Assembly (NCBI GenBank): GCA_016223085.1
Contig: JACRPS010000034.1
Span: forward strand, 62,001 to 126,000
Length of the DNA: 64,000 bases
Origin: Chloroflexota bacterium
GTDB taxonomy: Bacteria; Chloroflexota; Anaerolineae; Aggregatilineales; Phototrophicaceae
Reading direction: 5' to 3'
Position 1 is the stretch's first letter, and every line of letters begins with the position of its first letter. Of the stretch, positions 58,240 to 64,000 are shown piece after piece. The position numbers were made by a program, and so were the translations under genes. The notes under the pieces are model-generated. The model saw only the letters and a list, made by a program, of their open reading frames with translations. It had not been told where the DNA came from and ran no database searches.

Positions 58240-58815
58240 ATGCAATTCACGCTGTCACTGCCCGATTGGGCCATTGAGGAAAACAATCGCCTGCCGGAAC
58301 GCCTGCCGGCACTGGAAGACCGCATGGCGGCGGTTATCCGCTTTTCGCGGCTGAACTTCGAGAACGGTACGGGCGGACCGTTCGCTGCCGGCGTGTTTGA
58401 GCGCGATACGGGTAAGCCGGTCGTGATCGGCGTCAACCGCGTCATGGCGTCCAACTGCTCGTCGGCTCATGCCGAGGTGATGGCGCTGTCCCTGGCGCAG
58501 AAGAAACTGGGAACGTGGGATTTGGGCGGGCCGGGCCTGCCCGCGTACCAGTTCGTCGTCAACTGGCGGCCCTGCGCCATGTGCTTTGGCGCAACGCTGT
58601 GGTCGGGCATCCGGTCGCTGGTGATTCCCGGCAGCGGGCCAGAACTGGAGCAGATCACCGGCTTTGATGAGGGGCCGATTCATCCCGATTGGGAGCGCGA
58701 ACTGGCGAAGCGCGGTATTGAGTTGGTCAACCACGTGCTGACCGACGAGGCGCTCAAGGTATACCGCGACTTTGCCGCCAGCGGCAGTTTTGTCTACAAT
58801 GCGCGGCAAGGATAG
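58240..58815 (+). CDS. Zinc-dependent nucleoside/guanine deaminase-like protein
   Basis: A 191-residue protein; ATG at 58240 after AAAGGA. The zinc site has SSAHAEVMALSLAQKKLG (His and the proton-shuttling Glu) and RPCAMCFGATLWSGI (two Cys). GGPFAAGVFERDTGKPVVIG is the family start. It deaminates a cytosine- or guanine-type base; within the CMP/dCMP deaminase superfamily it is closest in style to guanine deaminase and TadA-like enzymes. The exact substrate is not clear. Confidence 0.82.
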   Translation: MQFTLSLPDWAIEENNRLPERLPALEDRMAAVIRFSRLNFENGTGGPFAAGVFERDTGKPVVIGVNRVMASNCSSAHAEVMALSLAQKKLGTWDLGGPGLPAYQFVVNWRPCAMCFGATLWSGIRSLVIPGSGPELEQITGFDEGPIHPDWERELAKRGIELVNHVLTDEALKVYRDFAASGSFVYNARQG

Positions 58816-58873
58816 TTCTCAGTCATCAGTTGTCAGTTTTCAGTAAAGTGCATAAGGGTATAATTCGGGTACT

Positions 58874-58946
58874 GTAGGGGCGACTCAGTGTGGTCGTCCC
58901 CGCGAAGTACAGGTAACGTAGGGGCGACCCTGTGTGGTCGCCTGTG
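58874..58946. repeat. Two adjacent decayed palindromic repeats
   Basis: 58874-58903 begins GTAGGGGCGAC and ends GTCGTCCCCGC. 58918-58946 begins GTAGGGGCGACC and ends GGTCGCCTGTG. Both cores contain TGTGTGG. They precede the Uma2 gene; a TATAAT at 58859-58864 just upstream could be the -10 of a promoter. Confidence 0.7.
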
Positions 58947-58987
58947 AAAACACACGATAACCAAAGCAGTCGAACGAGGTTGGTGAC

Positions 58988-59560
58988 ATGGCGCTGCCGG
59001 CGGAAAAACTGTACACGGTGGATGAGTTCGAGGAGTTCATCGCCAGGCCGGAGAACCGCGACCGCCACTTTGAACTGATTGACGGCGTCATCGTGGAGAA
59101 AGCAATGCCAACCGAAGAACATGCGCTGATTGTGGGACTTTTTATCTGTTTCTTCACCGATTATGCCAGGCCGAGAGGGCTTGGTCTACCAGGTCCTGAA
59201 AGCCGCTTCCGTGTGCCGGGCAACTTCAAAAATACGCGCCAAGCGCACGTCTCTATGACGATTGACCCCGATGTTCCGATCACCGTCAAAGGCGCTGCGC
59301 GACGCGCGCCGGATGTGATTGTCGAGGTGCGCTCGCCAGACGAGAATTACGACGACCTGCGCGAGAAAGCCAGGTTTTACATCGCCAACGGTGTGCGGCT
59401 GGTGTTCCTGGTATTCCCGCGCCCCAAGATTGTGGAAGTGTACCGCCCCGGCGTGCCGTCGGAAATCCTGACGGTCGAAGACACCATCGAAGGTTACGAC
59501 GTGCTGCCTGGCTTTACGCTGCCGGTGGCGAACCTGTTTATCACCAGACGGAGTGGCTAA
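58988..59560 (+). CDS. Uma2-family (DUF820) endonuclease-fold protein
   Basis: A 190-residue protein of the Uma2 type, abundant in cyanobacteria and Chloroflexota. Motifs: YTVDEFEEFIA, HFELIDGVIVEKAMPT, and the nuclease core APDVIVEVRSPDENYDDLRE with the following ARFYIANGVRLVFLVFPRPK. The Glu of FELIDG, Asp of PDVIVEV and Glu of VEV form the PD-(D/E)xK set. The family is nuclease-like, with unknown target, and often present in many copies. It overlaps the next gene by 8 bases, so the two are coupled. Confidence 0.82.
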   Translation: MALPAEKLYTVDEFEEFIARPENRDRHFELIDGVIVEKAMPTEEHALIVGLFICFFTDYARPRGLGLPGPESRFRVPGNFKNTRQAHVSMTIDPDVPITVKGAARRAPDVIVEVRSPDENYDDLREKARFYIANGVRLVFLVFPRPKIVEVYRPGVPSEILTVEDTIEGYDVLPGFTLPVANLFITRRSG

Positions 59561-60107
59561 CACTGTGGCCTGGGAAGTGCCGCTGGTCCTGAAAGACACC
59601 GTTTCGATTGTCGCAATCGGTGACACCGGCCTCGAACCGATGGCGCTGCGGACGATGCTGGAAGCCTTTAACTTTCGCGTGGACATTCACTGGGTCGGTT
59701 CGCGTAAGGAAGCGGTCGAAATTCTCAGGGGCAGCATTCCCACCTTTTTCCCGTATATCATTCTCTCGTGTCATGGCGATCCCACTAACGGCGGTTGTAT
59801 CCTCGTCCCTGATGAGCCGCCGCTGACCATCGCCGATCTTGCGTCCATTGTGCATCTGCCGGAGCGCGTCGTACTCAATCTCGGCTGCGCGACCGGCACG
59901 GAAGCGTTCGCGGCGGCGTTCTTCAAGGGTGGCTGTGTCGCTTATATCGCGCCGGCTGATTACGTGGAAGGCAACGCGGCCATCTTTTTTGCGATTCATC
60001 TGTTTTATTTTCTGGCGCAGAAAAAGTCCCTGCGCGAAGCGGTTGAACTGTCGCGGGCGCACGACGAATGTGGGTTGTTCCGGTTATATTTACCTAATGG
60101 AGCGTAA
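59553..60107 (+). CDS. Stand-alone CHAT/caspase-like protein
   Basis: A 184-residue protein; GTG start at 59553 (an in-frame GTG at 59565 is possible). It has the outline of a minimal CHAT or caspase-like domain: VSIVAIGDTGLE, FPYIILSCHGDPTNGGCIL (His74), RVVLNLGCATGTEAFAAAFF (Cys112), GGCVAYIAPADYVEGNAAIF and the final helix KKSLREAVELSRAHD. The His-Cys dyad is in the usual order and spacing. CHAT proteases act in cell death and anti-phage systems and often carry TPRs; here the domain is alone. Its overlap with Uma2 and closeness to the cyclase suggest one operon. The family call is by pattern only. Confidence 0.6.
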   Translation: MANTVAWEVPLVLKDTVSIVAIGDTGLEPMALRTMLEAFNFRVDIHWVGSRKEAVEILRGSIPTFFPYIILSCHGDPTNGGCILVPDEPPLTIADLASIVHLPERVVLNLGCATGTEAFAAAFFKGGCVAYIAPADYVEGNAAIFFAIHLFYFLAQKKSLREAVELSRAHDECGLFRLYLPNGA

Positions 60108-60110
60108 ATA

Positions 60111-60776
60111 ATGACACGCCAGTTGATTGATCTCAGCCACACCGTCGAGGACGGCCTCATCACCTACAAGGGGCTGCCCGCGCCCATCATCTGCGATTAC
60201 CTCAGCCGCGAGGCGTCGCGCCGGGTATACGCGCCCGGCACGGAGTTCCACATCGGCAAAATCGAGATGGTCGCCAATACCGGGACATACCTCGATTCGC
60301 CCTTCCATCGCTTTGCCGATGGCCGCGATCTGGCGGCGCTGGAACTGGAACAACTGGCGCATCTCGACGGTGTATTAGTCCGCCTCTCGCCGGAGCACGG
60401 GCGCGTGATTGATGCCGACTGCTTCGCCGGGCTGGACGTGCGCGGCAAGGCGGTGCTGGTGCAAACCGGTTGGTCGCGCCACTGGAAGACCGACCAGTAT
60501 TTTGAAGGCCACAGCTACTTGACTGAAGCCGCTGCCCATGCGCTCAAGGCAGGCGGCGCGGCGCTGGTGGGCATTGACTCGTACAACATTGACGATACGG
60601 CGGATGGCCGCCGCCCGGTTCACACCATCCTGCTCGGCGCGAATATTCTCATCGTCGAGCATATGAACAATCTGGAGGCGATCCCCGCCGGCGTGCCGTT
60701 TAAGTTCTACGCCGTGCCGGTAAAGGTAAAAAACTTTGGCACGTTCCCGGTGCGCGCCTTTGTCATGGTGGAGTGA
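60111..60776 (+). CDS. Cyclase/kynurenine-formamidase-family protein
   Basis: A 221-residue protein of the KynB-like cyclase family: LIDLSHTVEDGLITYKGLPA, ANTGTYLDSPFHRFADGRDL, GKAVLVQTGWSRHWKTDQYF, GHSYLTEAAAHALKAGGAAL. The metal motif is usually HxGTHxDxPxH; here it is NTGTYLDSPFH, so two His are Asn and Tyr while the Asp and last His stay. Some cyclases of this subgroup show the same change. It may hydrolyse an amide or lactone or act only as a binding protein. GGAG is 9 bases before the ATG. Confidence 0.78.
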   Translation: MTRQLIDLSHTVEDGLITYKGLPAPIICDYLSREASRRVYAPGTEFHIGKIEMVANTGTYLDSPFHRFADGRDLAALELEQLAHLDGVLVRLSPEHGRVIDADCFAGLDVRGKAVLVQTGWSRHWKTDQYFEGHSYLTEAAAHALKAGGAALVGIDSYNIDDTADGRRPVHTILLGANILIVEHMNNLEAIPAGVPFKFYAVPVKVKNFGTFPVRAFVMVE

Positions 60777-60804
60777 GGGACTCCCTGACTGTGGAGAGAT
60801 TACA

Positions 60805-61269
60805 ATGTGGCCGCTCACAAAAGAGTTTTCGTTTGTTTCGCCTTATTCTTTGAAGGAGTGCAAAAAAGCACTCAAACATCTTGAATCTTGTCCTGAAATC
60901 ACCATGTTAGAAGTTACCGAGAAGACTGCTGAAACCTATTTCCGGTTGGGATGTTATCAAAGCGACGGCCACAGAAGACTGGCCTATGCTGAGGCTGAGA
61001 TGACTCTTTCCTTAAATGAAACAGGAGATGTAAAGGTTCGAGGAACAAGCAACGCCTCTGTCCTCCAGATTTTGTTCTATACGTATTTCGTTGTTATCGG
61101 GGCTATTTTAGCTTTCATATTTTACTCTCCTTTAATACTGTTTCTGTTCTTTTCGCTGTTTGCGATTATCTTTGTGAGAAGGCTTCGTCTGGTGTTTAAC
61201 AATCAAGAAAGACTAATCTCAATTATCTATGACGCTCTGGGGGTGGATAAAACAGAGGTTCGTCTATAA
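60805..61269 (+). CDS. Hypothetical low-GC membrane protein
   Basis: A 154-residue protein; ATG at 60805. A soluble part of about 90 residues (FVSPYSLKECKKALKHLESC, YFRLGCYQSDGHRRLAY) is followed by two membrane segments (QILFYTYFVVIGAILAFIFY, PLILFLFFSLFAIIFVRRLR) and a short tail. The family is not recognised. Base use is far more A/T-rich than in neighbours, suggesting transfer. It is followed by two palindromic repeats. Confidence 0.6.
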   Translation: MWPLTKEFSFVSPYSLKECKKALKHLESCPEITMLEVTEKTAETYFRLGCYQSDGHRRLAYAEAEMTLSLNETGDVKVRGTSNASVLQILFYTYFVVIGAILAFIFYSPLILFLFFSLFAIIFVRRLRLVFNNQERLISIIYDALGVDKTEVRL

Positions 61270-61288
61270 AATTCTGCTGACATGGCAT

Positions 61289-61369
61289 GTAGGGACACGG
61301 CATGCCGTGTCCCTACCGATTCAATTGTTGATGGATGATTGTAGGGGCGAACCGCCGGTTCGCCCCTAC
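61289..61369. repeat. Two perfect palindromic repeats upstream of rimO
   Basis: 61289-61316 (arms GTAGGGACACGGCA) and 61341-61369 (GTAGGGGCGAACC and its complement) are both perfect. They lie between the low-GC gene and rimO. Their cores match those at 7230 and 42552 respectively. Confidence 0.88.
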
Positions 61370-61394
61370 AAGGTATTGTATAACAGGGAACGGG

Positions 61395-62837
61395 ATGGCG
61401 TCTCGTAAAAATAACTACTATCTCCTCAGCCTCGGCTGTTCCAAAAATACGGTCGATTCGGAAAGCATCGCGCAGGTGTTGAACCAGAACGGGATGCGCG
61501 GCGTCGGCAATCCGAATCAGGCGGAAGTGCTGATCGTCAACACCTGCGGCTTTATTGACACGGCCAAGCAGGAATCGATCAACGCGCTGCGTGAGCTGGC
61601 CGACGGCAAGCGCAAAAACCAGATGGTGATCGCGGCGGGCTGCCTGTCGCAGCGGTACGGCGCGAATCTGGTGCAGGAAGTGCCGGGGCTGGATGGCGTG
61701 ATCGGCACGCGCCGCTGGATGGACATTTTTGACCTCATCCGCCGCCTGCGCGACCGCAAACATCCCGAACCGCTGTATCACCTGCCAACGGATGCCAACG
61801 TCGTCGGGCTGGACGAACGCGGCGTGTTGCGCGCAAGCGTCCAGGGCGCGAGTGCCTATCTCAAGATCGCCGACGGCTGCCGCCGCCCGTGCGCTTTCTG
61901 CGCCATCCCGAAAATCAAGGGGACAGCCGTCAGCCGCCCGGTGGAGTCTATCGTGCGCGAGGCGGAACGGCTGCAAAACATGGGCGTCAGGGAACTGATT
62001 CTGATCGCGCAGGATACAACCGATTACGGCCACGACCTGGGCCTGAAAGATGGACTGGCGCATCTGCTGGACAGCATCGTGCAGGCCGCGCCGGACATCC
62101 CCTGGATTCGCGTGATGTACGCCTATCCCGGCTACGTCACGCCACGCCTGATGGAAACGATGGCAAAACACCCGCAGATTTTGCCCTATCTCGATATGCC
62201 GCTTCAGCACGGCCACCGCGACACGCTGCTGCGCATGAAACGTCCGGCGAAAATCGAATGGGTGTACGAAACGGTCGGCAGGCTGCGTGAGATGATCCCG
62301 AACCTGTGCGTTCGGACAACCTTTATTGTCGGCTATCCCGGCGAAACCGAGGCCGAGTTTGAAGGGTTGATGCAGTTCGTGCGTGATTTGCAGTTCGACC
62401 GCGTCGGCGCGTTCCAGTACTCGTATGAAATCGGCACGCCGAGCGCGGCATTGCCTAACCACGTGGATGACGCCGTGAAGCAGGAGCGTTACGAACGGCT
62501 GATGGAACTCCAGCAGGGCATCAGTCTGGCGAAAAACCAGGCGCTGGTCGGCAGGACGCTGGACATCCTGGTCGAAGGGCACGGCGTCAGCGAGGATGAC
62601 GACGGCCAGCCAACCGGTGACACGATCACGCTGGGGCGCAGCTACCGCGACGCGCCGGAGATTGACGGTTACGTGCTGGTCGAAGGGGAACTGCCGGTTG
62701 GCGAAATCGTACCGGTGCGCATCACTGGCGCGACCACCTACGACCTGATCGCCACGCCGGACACCCATGCGCCGGTTGTCATCGAGCCGGGCAAAGTCTA
62801 CGGCGAGGGTATGATTACGCTGGACAGCGTGGGGTGA
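61395..62837 (+). CDS. rimO: Ribosomal protein S12 methylthiotransferase RimO
   Basis: A 480-residue protein. ATG at 61395 chosen after ACAGGGAACGGG; the longer frame reads through a repeat. The N-terminal MTTase part has SLGCSKNTVDSE, LIVNTCGFIDTAKQES and IAAGCLSQRYG. The radical-SAM motif is GCRRPCAFCAIPKIKG, followed by LILIAQDTTDYGHDL and LPYLDMPLQHGHRDTLLRMK. A TRAM-like end follows. It adds a methylthio group to an Asp of ribosomal protein S12 using two iron-sulfur clusters. Complete. A terminator follows about 100 bases later. Confidence 0.93.
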   Translation: MASRKNNYYLLSLGCSKNTVDSESIAQVLNQNGMRGVGNPNQAEVLIVNTCGFIDTAKQESINALRELADGKRKNQMVIAAGCLSQRYGANLVQEVPGLDGVIGTRRWMDIFDLIRRLRDRKHPEPLYHLPTDANVVGLDERGVLRASVQGASAYLKIADGCRRPCAFCAIPKIKGTAVSRPVESIVREAERLQNMGVRELILIAQDTTDYGHDLGLKDGLAHLLDSIVQAAPDIPWIRVMYAYPGYVTPRLMETMAKHPQILPYLDMPLQHGHRDTLLRMKRPAKIEWVYETVGRLREMIPNLCVRTTFIVGYPGETEAEFEGLMQFVRDLQFDRVGAFQYSYEIGTPSAALPNHVDDAVKQERYERLMELQQGISLAKNQALVGRTLDILVEGHGVSEDDDGQPTGDTITLGRSYRDAPEIDGYVLVEGELPVGEIVPVRITGATTYDLIATPDTHAPVVIEPGKVYGEGMITLDSVG

Positions 62838-62939
62838 TAACATCGAACCGATGCCGCCAGGGGCTGGAAGCCCTCTGGCTGACTCCTGAAGGTAAGCCCG
62901 CCAGAAGCGGGCTGACAGCCATGACTAATTCGTCTTTCC

Positions 62940-62963
62940 AGCCACCTTCCAGGTGGCTTTTTT
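62940..62963 (+). terminator. Rho-independent terminator after rimO
   Basis: AGCCACCT and AGGTGGCT form an 8-base stem with a 3-base loop and end in TTTTTT. Just before it AGCCCGC/GCGGGCT (62895-62913), and after it GCCGGACG/CGTCCGGC (about 62970-62993), form further hairpins, giving a cluster between convergent genes. Confidence 0.88.
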
Positions 62964-63053
62964 CGTTCAGCCGGACGGCTTTCAGCGTCCGGCGTGGCTT
63001 ATTTGCGGCATATCACCATATCCCTCTACCGTTTCCGTCCGCCGTTTTCTTGA

Positions 63054-63986
63054 CTACAGCCAGTCGCGCCGCAAAAACAGCATCACGACGCTGAACGTCA
63101 CAACCAGAGTGATGCCCATGATGATGACGAAGGAGTGCTCAAGTTCCATCAGCGGCAGCTTGATATTCATGCCGTAAATGCTGGCAATGACGGTTGGCAG
63201 CGACAGGATGATGGTGATGGACGCCAGGAACTTCATCACGACGTTCAGATTGTTGGAGATGATCGAGGCAAACGCATCCATCATCTGGCTGAGGATGCCG
63301 CTGGAGATGTTGGTCATTTCGATGGCCTGGCCGAGTTCGGTCAGCACGTCTTCCAACAGGTCCTGGTCTTCCTCATATTTGTTGAACAGGTGGCTCTTTT
63401 GCAGCCGCCCAATCATCAGTTCATTGGATTTCAGCGCGGTCGTGAACAGCGTCAGGCTTTTCTGGTACTTCAGCAGTTCCAGCACCTCTTTGTTTTTCAG
63501 CGAGGCTTGTAGCCGGTCTTCCAGCGCGTCCACCTTGCGGTTGATCTCCCGCAGGTACGCCAGATATTTATTGGCCGCCGCCAGCAGCAGATGCAGCACG
63601 AAGCGGTTTTTCTTGGCCGTGCTCAGGCCGCGAATCCGTCCCGCCGCCAGTTCCGGGATGACCGTGTTTTCCGCCTTATAGACGGTGATTATCACGCGCT
63701 CGGTCATCACAATGCCGATGGGCACGGTCGCGTAAGGAATATCGGCGTGTTCGCCCTGGAACACCGGCACGCGCAGCACGATCAGAATCGTGCCATTGTC
63801 GTTTTCGGTGCGCGGGCGTTCGTCTATGTCCAGCGGATAGGTCAGGTAATCTTCCGGGATATGGTATTCCCGGCACACACTGGCGATCTCCTGGGTGTCA
63901 GGATTCACCAGATTCATCCAGCAGCCATCAATCGGTTTGTCAAGCGTTATCAGGCCGGCCTCGGTATTACGCAGACAGGTAATCAT
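63054..63986 (-). CDS. corA: CorA-type magnesium transporter
   Basis: A 310-residue protein. The N-terminal cytoplasmic domain begins MITCLRNTEAGLITLDKPID and has VIITVYKAENTVIPELAAG. A long helix with NRKVDALEDRLQASLKNKEV follows. Two C-terminal membrane segments flank the YGMN selectivity motif (SIYGMNIKLPLMELEHSFV, then VIIMGITLVVTFSVVMLFLR). It forms a pentamer that lets Mg or Co into the cell. GGAGAGAG lies before the ATG. It is complete, ending in RRDWL. Confidence 0.92.
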   Translation of the reverse strand: MITCLRNTEAGLITLDKPIDGCWMNLVNPDTQEIASVCREYHIPEDYLTYPLDIDERPRTENDNGTILIVLRVPVFQGEHADIPYATVPIGIVMTERVIITVYKAENTVIPELAAGRIRGLSTAKKNRFVLHLLLAAANKYLAYLREINRKVDALEDRLQASLKNKEVLELLKYQKSLTLFTTALKSNELMIGRLQKSHLFNKYEEDQDLLEDVLTELGQAIEMTNISSGILSQMMDAFASIISNNLNVVMKFLASITIILSLPTVIASIYGMNIKLPLMELEHSFVIIMGITLVVTFSVVMLFLRRDWL

Positions 63987-64000
63987 GTTGCTCTCTCCAC

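Noticed and set aside
61227-62843. 538-codon minus-strand open frame opposite rimO
   Set aside because: RimO on the plus strand is unmistakable; the antisense product has no domain and starts within repeats.
1-64000. tRNA, rRNA or riboswitch genes
   Set aside because: No cloverleaf-like segment with a TTCGAATC-type arm, no rRNA signature and no TPP- or SAM-type leader was recognised by eye; a covariance-model search would be needed to exclude them.

Overview
The window is about 60% GC, densely coded DNA. It looks like a chromosomal segment of a member of the Chloroflexota, most likely an Anaerolineae-type lineage. This is inferred from the DUF3048 lipoprotein, the DUF4388 plus small-GTPase pair, a very large multi-GAF histidine kinase, a RodZ-like protein with a long Thr/Pro tail, the PucC-family carrier and the style of the intergenic repeats. 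No rRNA, tRNA, CRISPR array, transposase or phage structural gene was seen, so this is not a mobile island, although several genes look acquired.

Layout. 1-5.4 kb: the end of a membrane protein, a YbjN-like protein, a TPR/trypsin-fold/zinc-ribbon protein whose catalytic residues are replaced, a secreted cupredoxin, a small gene graveyard (truncated VapBC-like pair fused to a broken DUF3048 copy), an Imm-5-like protein and an intact DUF3048 lipoprotein. 5.6-12 kb: DUF4388 and MglA-like GTPase, an alpha/beta hydrolase, a left-handed beta-helix protein, DUF2283, an acyl-ACP-reductase-like oxidoreductase and an arylamine N-acetyltransferase-like protein. 12-24 kb: a signalling block with a response regulator carrying a degenerate GGDEF-like domain, a 2736-residue hybrid-free histidine kinase with about twelve GAF domains, a single-domain response regulator, an alpha/beta hydrolase that has lost its nucleophile, thiamine pyrophosphokinase and DUF402. 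24-36 kb: PucC-like carrier, PIN toxin-antitoxin pair, MurJ, two metallo-beta-lactamase-fold proteins, a methyltransferase, XseB/XseA, BioY, a GlsB-like membrane protein, FabI, an HNH nuclease pair and a 2-hydroxyacid dehydrogenase. 36-46 kb: a low-GC RmuC, an S9 peptidase, regulators (REC-only, Crp-like, MerR), a triple SH3-like secreted protein, a GH113-like hydrolase and a beta-propeller protein. 46-64 kb: orphan antitoxin, UbiB kinase and ArsA ATPase (overlapping), globin, a TIR-uracil-DNA-glycosylase fusion, a glycosyltransferase-like membrane protein with repeats inside it, a YVTN propeller, ribosomal protein L9, RodZ-like, PHP, a deaminase, Uma2, a CHAT-like protein, a cyclase, RimO and CorA.

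Three things stand out. First, a TIR domain is fused to a family-4-like uracil-DNA glycosylase that has lost all four expected iron-sulfur cysteines; this suggests a DNA-sensing NADase-type defence protein. Second, about twenty palindromes ending in GTAGGG/CCCTAC with changing cores are scattered through the window. Some are nested in longer hairpins, some supply stop codons, and three lie in frame inside a membrane-protein gene. Third, several proteins keep a catalytic fold but have lost catalytic residues (pseudo-protease, Gly-for-Ser hydrolase, degenerate GGDEF). All functions are inferred from reading the sequence; no database search was run.
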